A stretch of 64,000 bases of DNA from Bacteroides sp. M10 (GCF_014334015.1 NZ_CP060488.1:3368501-3432500), one strand, 5' to 3'; counted from the first letter of the stretch, positions 20,868 to 31,547 are shown. Made by a program: numbers and translations. The notes: generated from the sequence alone by a model not told the origin.

Positions 20868-22967
20868 TTATTTCTTTATCCCATTTCTGATTAGCAAAGC
20901 ATCAATGCTCGGTTCCTGTTCGCGGAAACGTTTATAAAGTATCATCGGATGTTCCGTTCCTCCTTTCGACAGAATATTATTGCGGAATGAGTCTGCCACT
21001 TTCTGATTGAATATCCCTTTTTGCTTGAATAATGAAAAAGCGTCAGCATCCAATACTTCCGCCCATTTGTAGCTATAGTACCCAGCGGCATATCCACCGG
21101 CAAAGATGTGGGAGAACTGCGTACTCATGCAAGCTTCTTGTACTACCGGCAATATTTGCGCGTCCTTCCAGGCTTCCTGTTCATAAGCTTTCACATCTCC
21201 TTCAAAAGGAGTGTTACGCGTATACCATGCCATATCAAGTAGACCGAAGCTTATTTGTCTCAGGCAAGCATAAGCAATATTGAAGTTTGATGCATCTACA
21301 AGACGTCTTATCAATTCGTCCGGCAAAACTTCTCCCGTCTGATAATGACGGGCAAAGGTATTGAGGAAATCTTTCTCTATGGCGAAATTCTCCATAATTT
21401 GTGAGGGGAGTTCCACGAAATCCCAATATACATTGGTTCCACTTAAACTCCTGTAAGTGGAATTGGCAAACATGCCGTGCAGGCTATGTCCAAACTCATG
21501 CAAGAATGTTTCTACCTCATTGAAAGTCAATAAAGCGGGCTTATTCTCGGTTGGCTTGGTGAAGTTCATCACAACGGATACATGAGGACGGCTGTTTTCA
21601 CCGGTCTTTTTATCGATCCATTGGTCTTTGTAACTCGTCATCCAGGCTCCGGCACGCTTTCCCGGACGCGGATGGAAATCGGTGTATAGGACGGCTAAGA
21701 ATTTGCCGTCTTTATCAAACACTTCAAAGGCTTCTACCTCTTTATGGTAAACCGGGATTTCTGTATTTTTCCGGAAAGTGATTCCGTATAACTTTTCTGC
21801 CAGGCCAAATACTCCTTTCTTCACTTGTTCCAGTTCGAAGTAAGGGCGAAGCATTTCTTCGTTGATATTGAATTTTTTGTCTTTCAGTTTATTTGAATAA
21901 TAACTCCAGTCCCAAGGCATGACAACGAAATCAGCTCCCTGTTCTTCACGAGCCAGTTCTTGTATCTCTTTATATTCTTGCTGTGCAGTAGGAGTGTATG
22001 CTTCCAACAGTTGGTTGAGCAGCTTGTATACCGACTTGCTGTTTTCAGCCATTCTTTTCTTTAGCGTATATTCCGCATAATCTTTGTATCCCAGTAATTG
22101 GGCTATTTTCATGCGTGTATTGGCTATCTTTTTTACGATGTCGATATTATTGAATTCGTTATCGTGTGTACATTTGGTATTATAAGCCATATACAGCTTT
22201 TGACGTAAATCCCGATTATCGGAATACGTCATGAAAGGAACATAGCTCGGAGCGTGAAGCGTGAATGCCCATCCTTCTTTACCTTCGCTCTTGGCTGTTT
22301 CTGCAGCTGCTTCTATGATAATTTCGGGTAGTCCGGCAAGGCTTTCTTTTTTTGTTAACAGCATTTGATAAGCATTCGTCTCTTTCAGGTTGTTTTCACT
22401 GAAAGTTAGCGTCAGTTTACTCAATTCGGTAGTCAGGCGACGGTATTCTTCCCGTGCTTCTCCTTCCAAGTTGGCGCCATGGCGTACAAAACTGTTATAT
22501 GCATTTTCCAGTAACTGTTTTTGTTCCTGTGTCAGCTGCAAAGCCTCTTTCTGGTTATACACTTCTTTCACACGTGCGAATAACTTTTCGTTCAGTGTGA
22601 TATTGTTGCTGTGTTCACTAAGCAACGGCATAATCTTTTGAGCCAGCTCTTGCAGATCGTCATTCGTTTCTGCGCTTAGCATATTACCGAAGACAGCTAC
22701 TACTCTATCCAGTAATTCTCCGGATTCTTCGAAAGCTTCTATTGTATTGGTGAAATCAGCCTTTTCCGGATTCTGTATGATAGCCTCTATTTCAGCATTT
22801 TGCAACCTGATTCCTTCCAGAATAGCAGGTTCATAATGTTCTGTTTCAATCCGGTCAAACGGCACGGTTTCGTGTGGCGTATGGTATTGCCCGTAGAAAG
22901 GATTCTGGGCATTTGTTATATTGTTCATAGTGCAAACTAGTATCAATGTTATTAATAATCTCTCCAT
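20868..22967 (-). CDS. M3 family peptidyl-dipeptidase (Dcp-like)
   Basis: 699 residues. The zinc site HEFGH is His490-Glu491-His494, followed by SLHGMFANSTY. Dcp enzymes remove C-terminal dipeptides from peptides. From the ATG at 22967 the N-terminus looks like a signal peptide (MERLLITLILVCT... ending NAQ), predicting an exported enzyme. A strong promoter immediately upstream leaves almost no leader; an internal ATG (22928) would give a cytosolic form. First gene of a probable six-gene operon. Confidence 0.92.
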   Translation of the reverse strand: MERLLITLILVCTMNNITNAQNPFYGQYHTPHETVPFDRIETEHYEPAILEGIRLQNAEIEAIIQNPEKADFTNTIEAFEESGELLDRVVAVFGNMLSAETNDDLQELAQKIMPLLSEHSNNITLNEKLFARVKEVYNQKEALQLTQEQKQLLENAYNSFVRHGANLEGEAREEYRRLTTELSKLTLTFSENNLKETNAYQMLLTKKESLAGLPEIIIEAAAETAKSEGKEGWAFTLHAPSYVPFMTYSDNRDLRQKLYMAYNTKCTHDNEFNNIDIVKKIANTRMKIAQLLGYKDYAEYTLKKRMAENSKSVYKLLNQLLEAYTPTAQQEYKEIQELAREEQGADFVVMPWDWSYYSNKLKDKKFNINEEMLRPYFELEQVKKGVFGLAEKLYGITFRKNTEIPVYHKEVEAFEVFDKDGKFLAVLYTDFHPRPGKRAGAWMTSYKDQWIDKKTGENSRPHVSVVMNFTKPTENKPALLTFNEVETFLHEFGHSLHGMFANSTYRSLSGTNVYWDFVELPSQIMENFAIEKDFLNTFARHYQTGEVLPDELIRRLVDASNFNIAYACLRQISFGLLDMAWYTRNTPFEGDVKAYEQEAWKDAQILPVVQEACMSTQFSHIFAGGYAAGYYSYKWAEVLDADAFSLFKQKGIFNQKVADSFRNNILSKGGTEHPMILYKRFREQEPSIDALLIRNGIKK

Positions 22968-22974
22968 AGGAGTA

Positions 22975-23004
22975 CAAAGCTACTAAAATTGTCGCTTATT
23001 CAAC
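22975..23004 (-). promoter_or_regulatory. Promoter of the M3 peptidase operon, leaderless geometry
   Basis: The minus strand has GTTG at 23001-23004 and TAGCTTTG at 22975-22982, 18 bases apart. Transcription would begin at about 22968-22970, directly at the annotated ATG (22967). Confidence 0.55.
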
Positions 23005-23050
23005 GGATAACACGTTGCTTTTTAACAATATATAAAATGAAATGTATAAA

Positions 23051-23080
23051 AAAACCGCTACGGTTTCCCGCAGCGGTTTT
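23051..23080 (-). terminator. gapA terminator
   Basis: A 9-bp stem AAAACCGCT/AGCGGTTTT (23051-23059 with 23072-23080) lies 21 bases beyond the gapA stop and is followed by TTTTATAC on the minus strand. Confidence 0.85.
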
Positions 23081-23101
23081 CTATATGGTTTAAGCTTCTA
23101 A

Positions 23102-24202
<1,101 letters not shown>

Positions 24203-24254
24203 CAAAAATGTTTTTATATTCGCATATTAAATTCACATTAAATATTGAAAAAAG

Positions 24255-24701
24255 ATGGGAAAGAGTACATTTTTACAAGACTTTAAGGCATTTGCCATGA
24301 AAGGTAATGTCATAGACATGGCTGTCGGTGTTGTTATTGGTGGTGCGTTTGGAAAAATCGTATCATCATTGGTTGCTAATGTTATTATGCCTCCGATTGG
24401 TTTACTGGTTGGCGGTGTGAACTTTACGGATTTGAAATGGGTGATGAAAGCGGCGGAGGTCGGTGCCGACGGCAAGGAGATAGCTCCGGCTGTAACACTG
24501 GATTACGGCCAATTTTTGCAGGCTACCTTTGATTTTCTGATTATCGCTTTCGCTATATTCTTATTTATACGTTTGATAACGAAGTTGACTACTAAAAAAC
24601 AGGCGGAAGTTGCGGCAACTCCTCCTGCTCCTCCTGCACCAACGAAAGAGGAAGTTTTGTTGACGGAGATACGTGACTTACTGAAAGAAAAGAATAGTTG
24701 A
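24255..24701 (+). CDS. mscL: Large-conductance mechanosensitive channel MscL
   Basis: 148 residues. The first helix region ([24 protein letters not shown]) is the MscL signature; a second membrane helix lies at about 88-110 and a C-terminal bundle ([14 protein letters not shown]) closes the protein, after a Pro/Ala-rich linker. The pentameric channel opens under hypo-osmotic shock. It is divergent from gapA and ends in its own terminator. Confidence 0.95.
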   Translation: MGKSTFLQDFKAFAMKGNVIDMAVGVVIGGAFGKIVSSLVANVIMPPIGLLVGGVNFTDLKWVMKAAEVGADGKEIAPAVTLDYGQFLQATFDFLIIAFAIFLFIRLITKLTTKKQAEVAATPPAPPAPTKEEVLLTEIRDLLKEKNS

Positions 24702-24717
24702 TTCTAACTTAAAATAG

Positions 24718-24750
24718 AGGAGATTCCAGGTGTAAACTAGAGAATCTCCT
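24718..24750 (+). terminator. mscL terminator
   Basis: A 9-bp stem AGGAGATTC/GAATCTCCT (24718-24726 with 24742-24750) is followed by a T-rich run 17 bases beyond the mscL stop. Confidence 0.8.
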
Positions 24751-24793
24751 TTATTTTTCTCTTCATTATTAATATAGATTGCGTACTTTTTTC

Positions 24794-24801
24794 TACTTTT
24801 G
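24794..24801 (+). promoter_or_regulatory. guaA -7 box
   Basis: TACTTTTG matches the Bacteroides -7 consensus 32 bases before the guaA ATG. The -33 element is not evident. Confidence 0.45.
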
Positions 24802-24833
24802 CAACTCAATTTATTCAAAATCCAACCATTGAT

Positions 24834-26357
24834 ATGCAGGAAAAAATAATAATTCTTGATTTCGGTTCGCAGACAACACAGCTCATAGGCCGTCGTGTAC
24901 GTGAATTGGATACGTATTGTGAAATTGTTCCTTATAACAAATTTCCTAAGGAAGACCCAACTATTAAAGGAGTTATTCTCTCCGGAAGTCCTTTCTCGGT
25001 TTACGATAAAGATGCTTTTAAAGTAGATTTGAGTGAAATTCGTGGTAAATATCCAATATTGGGTATTTGTTATGGTGCACAATTTATGTCATACACCAAT
25101 GGCGGAAAAGTGGAACCGGCCGGAACACGCGAATATGGACGTGCCCACTTGGCTTCATTTTGCAAAGATAATGTGCTGTTTAAAGGAGTACGTGATGGTT
25201 CGCAGGTATGGATGAGTCATGGAGATACGATTACTGCTATTCCTGATAATTTCAAAAAAATAGCTTCAACAGATAAAGTAGAGATTGCTGCTTATCAGGT
25301 AGAAGGTGAGCAAGTGTGGGGTGTTCAATTCCATCCGGAAGTATTCCATAGTGAAGACGGAACTCAAATCCTGAAGAACTTTGTGGTAGATGTTTGCGGT
25401 TGCAAACAAGACTGGTCGCCGGCTTCTTTCATTGAAAGTACGGTTGCCGAGCTGAAAGCGCAGTTAGGGGATGATAAAGTCGTTCTCGGTTTGAGTGGCG
25501 GAGTTGATTCTTCAGTTGCAGCAGTGTTGTTAAACAAGGCTATCGGTAAGAACTTGACTTGTATCTTTGTAGATCACGGTATGCTACGTAAGAATGAGTT
25601 CAAGAATGTGATGAAGGATTACGAGTGTCTCGGTCTGAATGTGATTGGTGTTGATGCCAGCGCAAAGTTTTTCGCAGAACTGGCTGGTGTCGCTGAACCG
25701 GAAAGTAAGCGTAAGATTATAGGTAAGGGCTTCATCGATGTATTTGATGTGGAGGCTCACAAGATAAAAGACGTGAAATGGCTGGCGCAGGGTACCATTT
25801 ATCCGGATTGTATTGAGTCATTGTCTATTACGGGTACAGTGATAAAGAGCCATCATAATGTAGGCGGTCTTCCTGAAAAGATGAATCTGAAGTTGTGTGA
25901 ACCGCTTCGTTTGTTATTTAAGGATGAAGTGCGCCGGGTAGGTCGTGAGCTGGGTATGCCGGAGCATTTGATTACCCGTCATCCGTTCCCGGGACCGGGA
26001 CTGGCAGTGCGTATTCTGGGAGATATTACTCCTGAAAAAGTACGTATTCTGCAGGATGCTGACGATATTTTTATCCAGGGATTGCGTGATTGGGGATTGT
26101 ATGATAAGGTATGGCAGGCAGGAGTTATCTTGTTGCCGGTACAGTCTGTGGGCGTAATGGGAGATGAACGTACTTATGAAAGAGCGGTTGCTTTACGTGC
26201 TGTGACATCTACAGATGCCATGACAGCCGACTGGGCACATTTACCTTATGAATTTATGGGTAAGGTGTCGAATGATATTATTAATAAGGTGAAAGGAGTG
26301 AACCGTGTAACCTATGATATCAGTTCCAAGCCACCAGCAACCATTGAATGGGAATAA
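24834..26357 (+). CDS. guaA: GMP synthase (glutamine-hydrolysing)
   Basis: 507 residues. The class I glutaminase half carries Cys79 in GICYGAQ and the His/Glu pair in [12 protein letters not shown]; the ATP pyrophosphatase half begins with the PP-loop LSGGVDSS at about residue 220; the C-terminal dimerisation domain ends KPPATIEWE. GuaA aminates XMP to GMP. It is monocistronic, with a long bidirectional terminator after it. Confidence 0.97.
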   Translation: MQEKIIILDFGSQTTQLIGRRVRELDTYCEIVPYNKFPKEDPTIKGVILSGSPFSVYDKDAFKVDLSEIRGKYPILGICYGAQFMSYTNGGKVEPAGTREYGRAHLASFCKDNVLFKGVRDGSQVWMSHGDTITAIPDNFKKIASTDKVEIAAYQVEGEQVWGVQFHPEVFHSEDGTQILKNFVVDVCGCKQDWSPASFIESTVAELKAQLGDDKVVLGLSGGVDSSVAAVLLNKAIGKNLTCIFVDHGMLRKNEFKNVMKDYECLGLNVIGVDASAKFFAELAGVAEPESKRKIIGKGFIDVFDVEAHKIKDVKWLAQGTIYPDCIESLSITGTVIKSHHNVGGLPEKMNLKLCEPLRLLFKDEVRRVGRELGMPEHLITRHPFPGPGLAVRILGDITPEKVRILQDADDIFIQGLRDWGLYDKVWQAGVILLPVQSVGVMGDERTYERAVALRAVTSTDAMTADWAHLPYEFMGKVSNDIINKVKGVNRVTYDISSKPPATIEWE

Positions 26358-26363
26358 TAACAT

Positions 26364-26423
26364 TATCCATCATAAAAATAGCCTCAACAGGAATTTCCGT
26401 TGAGGCTATTTTTATGATGGATA
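26364..26423. terminator. Perfect 25-bp stem, bidirectional terminator
   Basis: 26364-26388 and 26399-26423 are exact reverse complements around a 10-base loop, with A and T runs within the stem. It lies 6 bases beyond the guaA stop and also faces the convergent Crp/Fnr gene. Confidence 0.9.
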
Positions 26424-26453
26424 GTTTCTTTTTTTTGATTGGTCAGTCCGTAT

Positions 26454-27122
26454 CTACTCGTTTACCAGCTTCTGTGCGTCCGGAATAAGAATCTCTTTCC
26501 GGCGTAACTCTAATAGTCCTTTGTCTTGTAGCTCATTGAGCGCTTTCGATGTATTCAACCGGGTATCATCTAAGTAGCGGGCAAGATCGTCCATTTTTAC
26601 TTTGAATATCTTTTCTCCCTGCGTCTTTTCACAATGTAACAGGAAAAAGCGAATGATTTTCTCTTTTAAATCCTGTGTCGGCTCTTCCCATAAACGGGAA
26701 TAAAGGTTTTGTGCCCGATTACTGACAATATTCATGTAGTTGAGCCGGAATATTTCATATTTGAACAGGTCGCTAAGTACGAATGTTTTGCTGATACTAA
26801 CAGTATGTGCTTCCGTATGTGCTACATAAGTGGAGGTGTAATTGGTATTCATACCAAACAACGACTGTGGTTCCAGCAGATAAGGTGCTTCCATCTGTTC
26901 GATGACGGTATATATGTTTTCTTTGGAATTTGTGACGATAGAAACCTCTCCTTTTAACAGGAAGCAGAGTTGTTTACACGAACTACCACTCTCTATGATA
27001 GTTTCTCCCACTTTATGCTTGATAAAGTGTAGCTTGACCTTATCCAGAATACTTGTGAAATCTTCATGACAAAGACCTTGAAATAAAGGCAATTGGAGCA
27101 AAGTGTCGAACATTGTTTCCAT
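26454..27122 (-). CDS. Crp/Fnr family transcriptional regulator
   Basis: 222 residues: an N-terminal cyclic-nucleotide-binding-like jelly roll (about 10-130, [24 protein letters not shown]) and a C-terminal winged helix (about 150-222, [21 protein letters not shown]). No Fnr-type Cys cluster is visible, so an iron-sulfur oxygen sensor is unlikely. It is a single-gene unit, divergent from marC, and its targets are unknown. Confidence 0.88.
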   Translation of the reverse strand: METMFDTLLQLPLFQGLCHEDFTSILDKVKLHFIKHKVGETIIESGSSCKQLCFLLKGEVSIVTNSKENIYTVIEQMEAPYLLEPQSLFGMNTNYTSTYVAHTEAHTVSISKTFVLSDLFKYEIFRLNYMNIVSNRAQNLYSRLWEEPTQDLKEKIIRFFLLHCEKTQGEKIFKVKMDDLARYLDDTRLNTSKALNELQDKGLLELRRKEILIPDAQKLVNE

Positions 27123-27147
27123 ATGTTGTAATCTCTTGTTAATCGTA

Positions 27148-27180
27148 CAAATTTACTCATAATACAATACTGCTGTCAAC
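27148..27180 (-). promoter_or_regulatory. Promoter of the Crp/Fnr gene
   Basis: The minus strand has GTTG at 27177-27180 and TAAATTTG at 27148-27155, 21 bases apart, 26 bases before the start codon. Confidence 0.55.
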
Positions 27181-27210
27181 ATCTGACCGTTCTTTTTGTT
27201 TTTTTTATTG

Positions 27211-27239
27211 TTTGAATGCATAAAAATAGAGTATATTTG
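27211..27239 (+). promoter_or_regulatory. Promoter of marC
   Basis: TTTG at 27211-27214 and TATATTTG at 27232-27239 are 17 bases apart. The start codon follows 21 bases later. Confidence 0.6.
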
Positions 27240-27259
27240 CAGAAAAAAAGGAGGGAATT

Positions 27260-27859
27260 ATGTTCGCAGGCTTCAATTGGCAGCAGATGATTAGTGCGTT
27301 TATCGTACTTTTTGCCGTGATAGACATTATCGGCTCTATACCTATTATAATTAACCTCAAAGAAAAAGGGAAAGATGTGAATGCGATGAAAGCTACTGTC
27401 ATCTCTTTTGCTTTGCTGATCGGATTTTTCTATGCGGGAGATATGATGCTGAAACTCTTCCATGTAGATATTGAATCGTTTGCAGTAGCCGGTGCATTTG
27501 TCATTTTCCTCATGTCTTTGGAGATGATTTTGGATATTGAGATTTTCAAGAATCAGGGGCCTATCAAAGAAGCTACTTTGGTGCCGCTTGTTTTTCCTTT
27601 GTTGGCAGGTGCCGGAGCTTTCACCACTTTGCTTTCGCTCCGGGCGGAATATGCCAGTATTAATATCATTATAGCTTTAGTTTTAAATATGATCTGGGTT
27701 TACTTTGTAGTGAGTATGACCGGTCGTGTAGAACGTTTTCTGGGAAAAGGAGGTATCTATATTATTCGTAAGTTCTTCGGTATCATTCTGTTGGCTATAT
27801 CTGTAAGATTGTTTACGGCCAATATAACGTTATTGATTGAAGCGTTGCATCGGTCTTGA
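27260..27859 (+). CDS. MarC family integral membrane protein
   Basis: 199 residues with about six membrane helices. The order of hydrophobic segments and motifs (SAFIVLFAVIDIIGSIPIII, then LVPLVFPLLAGAGAFTTLLS) fits MarC/YhgN proteins. The family has no established function, and its old link to antibiotic resistance is not supported. Monocistronic by its own promoter. Confidence 0.88.
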   Translation: MFAGFNWQQMISAFIVLFAVIDIIGSIPIIINLKEKGKDVNAMKATVISFALLIGFFYAGDMMLKLFHVDIESFAVAGAFVIFLMSLEMILDIEIFKNQGPIKEATLVPLVFPLLAGAGAFTTLLSLRAEYASINIIIALVLNMIWVYFVVSMTGRVERFLGKGGIYIIRKFFGIILLAISVRLFTANITLLIEALHRS

Positions 27860-27878
27860 ATAATAATCTAATCTTTAC

Positions 27879-27909
27879 TTGTTTTCTACTTGTTATTTTT
27901 GTATATTTG
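27879..27909 (+). promoter_or_regulatory. Candidate promoter upstream of the HU-like gene
   Basis: TTG at 27879-27881 and TATATTTG at 27902-27909 are 20 bases apart; a second, adjacent box TATTTTTG sits at 27894-27901. A start here would put the 22-bp repeat array into a roughly 190-base 5' leader of the HU-like gene. Confidence 0.45.
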
Positions 27910-27913
27910 ACGA

Positions 27914-28065
27914 CTTTACTTATGCTTTTCACTAGAGTGGAAAGAGCTTGTCATCAAGGTGAAAAGGGCTTCTCACTTGGGTGATAAGGTCTCATCATTT
28001 TAGTGAGAAGTTACTGATGTTGGTAATAAACTACAAGGATGCCGGTGAGAAATGGTGAGGATGTC
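27914..28065. repeat. Degenerate 22-bp tandem array A
   Basis: Seven consecutive units of 22 bases (one of 20) start at 27914, 27936, 27958, 27980, 28002, 28024 and 28044. The approximate consensus is RGTGANAAGGGCTTCTCAC plus three variable bases. The unit is itself a dyad: at 27959-27976 GTGA-AAG pairs with CTT-TCAC. It lies between marC and the HU-like gene and has no open reading frame. Confidence 0.75.
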
Positions 28066-28105
28066 GGTGTCCTTATGAAGGAGAAACTAATATATAACCG
28101 TAAAG

Positions 28106-28717
28106 ATGGCAGTACAATTTGAGTTTTATAAGAATCCAGGAACGGGAGAAGAAGGAGAGGAAGAGCAATATCATCCCCGAGTTGTTAACTTCAATTCAGT
28201 GAGTACTGAATATTTGGCAGCTGAAATTCATAGAGCTACAACGTTCGGTGAGGCAGAGGTTGAAGGTGTTCTGATGTCATTAGGCCATTTCATGAGCTCT
28301 CATCTTAAAAATGGCGAACGTGTACACTTGAAAGGGATAGGATATTTTCAGGTGACGTTGCAGACTACAGAACCGGTATATGATGTTAAGACACGTTCTG
28401 ATAAAGTTTCTTTCAAAGCTATTCGTTTTCAGGCGGATAAAGAACTTAAAGGCGAATTATATGATATACATATACAACGTTCGAAATGGAAGTGCCATTC
28501 GGCTATCCTTTCAGAGGAGGAAATTGATCGGCGTTTGACGGAGTTTTTCACTACTCATCAAGTCTTGATTCGGTGTAATTTGCAATCCATTTGCCAGTTT
28601 ACTCAAATTATGGCATCGCGTCATATACAACGTTTGAAAGAACAAGGTAAAATAGAGAACATAGGAACTCGTTTTCAACCGATTTATGTGCCCAGATCCG
28701 GGTATTATGGAAAATAA
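28106..28717 (+). CDS. HU-like DNA-binding protein with C-terminal extension
   Basis: 203 residues. The first ~125 residues resemble the HU/IHF-like (HU-HIG) family of Bacteroides: acidic start, STEYLAAEIHRATTFGEAEVEGVL helices, then GERVHLKGIGYFQVTL. The last ~65 residues (ILSEEEIDRRLTEFF... to the end) look like a helix-turn-helix or winged helix with ICQFTQIMASRHIQRL as recognition-like helix. A nucleoid-type protein with a second DNA-binding unit is suggested. Preceded by the 22-bp array and followed by the PUL regulator. Confidence 0.7.
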   Translation: MAVQFEFYKNPGTGEEGEEEQYHPRVVNFNSVSTEYLAAEIHRATTFGEAEVEGVLMSLGHFMSSHLKNGERVHLKGIGYFQVTLQTTEPVYDVKTRSDKVSFKAIRFQADKELKGELYDIHIQRSKWKCHSAILSEEEIDRRLTEFFTTHQVLIRCNLQSICQFTQIMASRHIQRLKEQGKIENIGTRFQPIYVPRSGYYGK

Positions 28718-28952
28718 ACCATCCCTGATACTGGGTGGAGAGGCATAAGTAGGGCCGGAAAATTATGATAGGGGTGTTTGCTGGATATGGGTATATTGGG
28801 GGTAGATAAATATTTAATATGTGTCTTTGCATCACTTGAACGTCTCCTGTCATAGCTGCAGATAGATGGGAATTTTCTGTTTGTCATGAAAAGACTTTTG
28901 TTATTAAATAAACCTTATTGTATATAAGTAAAAAGAAAAAAATTACGGAACA

Positions 28953-31547
28953 ATGAAACAAAAACGATATTTGTTGATCAGCCTTCTCGTTTTCTGGTTG
29001 TTTGTAACATTGCAATGGGGCTATGCAAATACTACTATATTGTCCAATTATCGTTATGGACTTACCTTCAAAGCACATACTGTTAATCAGGATCAAAGAA
29101 CAAGTCTTGATCTGACTCCGGATAGAAGTCTGTATCTAGGTAATAAGTTCTCGCTTAGTTTTGACATTAAGTTGAGAGAGGAATTGCATACTTATGGATA
29201 TGTGTTTAGAATAATTTCCGACGATACTTCTTCTTGCCTGGATTTTATATCTTATCAACTACGATCCAAGTTCAATTTCATATTGAACAAAGGTAGTTCG
29301 ATTGTTGAGAATGTGGATTTTATAGACAGTACTCAAATAGTAAAAGATGAGTGGATTAAGATAAGGCTTGATTTCACAGAACAGGAGATTAAGATTTCGG
29401 TGAATGAAGCTACTCAAACGATGCGTCATTCTTTTAAAGACTTTAACAATCTAAGTTTCTTATTTGGAAGTAATAGGCATCCAAAGTATTATACGACCGA
29501 TGTGCCTCCCGTTAGTTTGCGTAACATTGAGTTGCATAATCAGGATGGTAGAATGATACGTTGCTGGAAGCTGGCCTTGCATAACAGAAAAGGAGAAACA
29601 ATGGATGAAGTAGAGGCTCAACGTGCAATTGTTCAAAATGGCATTTGGGAAATAGATAGACATTATAACTGGCAGAAAGAGAAATCCTTGAAATTTGATA
29701 GTAAGAAGTTTCAATGTCAAAATCTTCAATTAGCTTATGATAGTATAGGTGGTAGGATATTTATGGTACTAAAAGAGAAGGTATTGGTCTACCATGTCGA
29801 TAATAAACAGGTAGACACTCTATCAGTTGAAAAAGGAGAACCTTACTTTGGAGTATCCAGACAGGTTATTTATTCTGCTGCTACTGACGAGTTGATTTCC
29901 TATTCTACTGAACACCCTCTTTTAAGCAAATATAATTTTGTCACGCATGAATGGTCGATTCCTTCTACCTGGGAAGTGGACTCCAGGCAGCATCATAATC
30001 GTATGATAGACCCGGAAACCAATCATTTGATCCTTTTTGGAGGATATGGACGCCATACTTATAATGCCGATTTCGTGGAAAAAGGTTTGAACGACGGAGA
30101 TCAATGGCAAATTATCTCTTTGGATTCCTGTATCACTCCTCGGTATTTAAGTGCTATGGGCATTGAAGATAAAGACCACATTCTTATAATGGGCGGGTAT
30201 GGAAGCAGTTCAGGAAAGCAAGAAGAGTCTCCACAGAATTACTATGATCTTTATCGGTTGAATATTCGGAATAAATCATGTTCTAAGGTTTGGTCCTTTT
30301 TTAATGAAGGCGAGCATTTTACGTTTAGTAATTCTATGGTAATAGATACTGTCGCTGATAAGTTATATGCTTTGGTTTATAATAATGATCGTTTTTATAC
30401 CAATCTCAACTTGTGCAGTTTTGATATTTGTACTTTAAAGCCACAATCTAAAATAGTAAGTGATTCTATCGAATATGATTTTTTGGATATTAAGTCTTAT
30501 TGTGATTTATTTCTTTATCAAGACCAGATGTTGTATGCTTTTGTTGTCCAGGAGAAGATACCGGGTGAGGCAGTTTTAGATGTATATTCTTTAGTATATC
30601 CTCCTTTATCGTCAGATGAGATTTATATGGAAAAGAACGAAGATTGTTATTTTTCTACATGGGTTATCTATGGAAGCATTTTAATATGTCTACTATTCTT
30701 CTTCGTTATTGTATATGTCTACAAGAAAAAGAAAAGTAAAATAACTGAAGTTTCGGTGACTATTTCCAAAGTGGAGTATGTAGAACAGGAGATTGCTATG
30801 CCATCTAACAGAAAAATATCTGCAATTTTACTTCTTGGTGGTTTTCAGGTCTTTGATAAACAAGGGAATAATATAACAGGTGAATTTACGCCTACTCTTA
30901 AATTACTTTTTCTTTTCCTACTGTTAAACTCCATCAAAGGTGGAAAGGGAACAACTTCACAAAGATTGGAAGAGACTTTTTGGTTTGATATGAGTAAAAC
31001 GAGTGCAGCCAACAACCGTAGGGTTAATATTCGTAAACTTCGGCTAATTCTTGAGACGGTCGGTGAGGTGCAGATTATCAATAAAAATGATTATTGGTAT
31101 ATTGATATGGGTAAAGATACTCTATGTGATTATCATCAGGTATGCCAGATTTTAAATGCTTTTGAATTCTATAATTCTTCTAATAAAGAAATGGTTGTCA
31201 ACTTTGTAGAGTTGGCATCTTTGGGAGTGTTGCTGCCTAATGTAAGTACGGAATGGGTGGATGAATATAAATCGGAGTATTCTCATAACGTTATAGAACT
31301 ACTTCTTTCTATCAGTGTCCGTGAAGAGATTGTGAAAGATAACAAACTATTGCTGAAAATAGCGGATATTATACTAATGCATGACTGTACTGATGAAGAT
31401 GCTATTCGTATAAAGTGTAGGGCGTTGTTCCTGTCTGGACAAAAAGGACTTGCTAAACAATGTTTTGATAAGTATTGTGCAGATTATAAGCGTTTATTGA
31501 ATACTTTTCCCGAATTTACATACGATGATGTGATTTGTGAGAGCTGA
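28953..31547 (+). CDS. Membrane-spanning SARP/BTAD-like PUL regulator
   Basis: 864 residues. Signal sequence (1-26), a concanavalin/LamG-like beta-sandwich (about 35-225), a kelch/beta-propeller-like region (about 245-540, with LILFGGYG and ILIMGGYGSSSG), one membrane helix (about 567-588) followed by KKKK, then a cytoplasmic part. From about residue 622 this reads ILLLGGFQVFDKQGNNITGE, RRVNIRKLRLILETVG and DYWYIDMGKD, the layout of the OmpR/SARP winged helix that uses LRxxG-like starts; residues about 735-864 look like the BTAD helical repeats. It would sense glycan in the periplasm and bind DNA as one chain. It sits upstream of the mannan PUL and ends in its own terminator. Confidence 0.75.
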   Translation: MKQKRYLLISLLVFWLFVTLQWGYANTTILSNYRYGLTFKAHTVNQDQRTSLDLTPDRSLYLGNKFSLSFDIKLREELHTYGYVFRIISDDTSSCLDFISYQLRSKFNFILNKGSSIVENVDFIDSTQIVKDEWIKIRLDFTEQEIKISVNEATQTMRHSFKDFNNLSFLFGSNRHPKYYTTDVPPVSLRNIELHNQDGRMIRCWKLALHNRKGETMDEVEAQRAIVQNGIWEIDRHYNWQKEKSLKFDSKKFQCQNLQLAYDSIGGRIFMVLKEKVLVYHVDNKQVDTLSVEKGEPYFGVSRQVIYSAATDELISYSTEHPLLSKYNFVTHEWSIPSTWEVDSRQHHNRMIDPETNHLILFGGYGRHTYNADFVEKGLNDGDQWQIISLDSCITPRYLSAMGIEDKDHILIMGGYGSSSGKQEESPQNYYDLYRLNIRNKSCSKVWSFFNEGEHFTFSNSMVIDTVADKLYALVYNNDRFYTNLNLCSFDICTLKPQSKIVSDSIEYDFLDIKSYCDLFLYQDQMLYAFVVQEKIPGEAVLDVYSLVYPPLSSDEIYMEKNEDCYFSTWVIYGSILICLLFFFVIVYVYKKKKSKITEVSVTISKVEYVEQEIAMPSNRKISAILLLGGFQVFDKQGNNITGEFTPTLKLLFLFLLLNSIKGGKGTTSQRLEETFWFDMSKTSAANNRRVNIRKLRLILETVGEVQIINKNDYWYIDMGKDTLCDYHQVCQILNAFEFYNSSNKEMVVNFVELASLGVLLPNVSTEWVDEYKSEYSHNVIELLLSISVREEIVKDNKLLLKIADIILMHDCTDEDAIRIKCRALFLSGQKGLAKQCFDKYCADYKRLLNTFPEFTYDDVICES

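Noticed and set aside
27914..28065. Array A as a CRISPR array
   Set aside because: Units are 22 bases with no invariant repeat and no unique spacers, and no cas genes are present.
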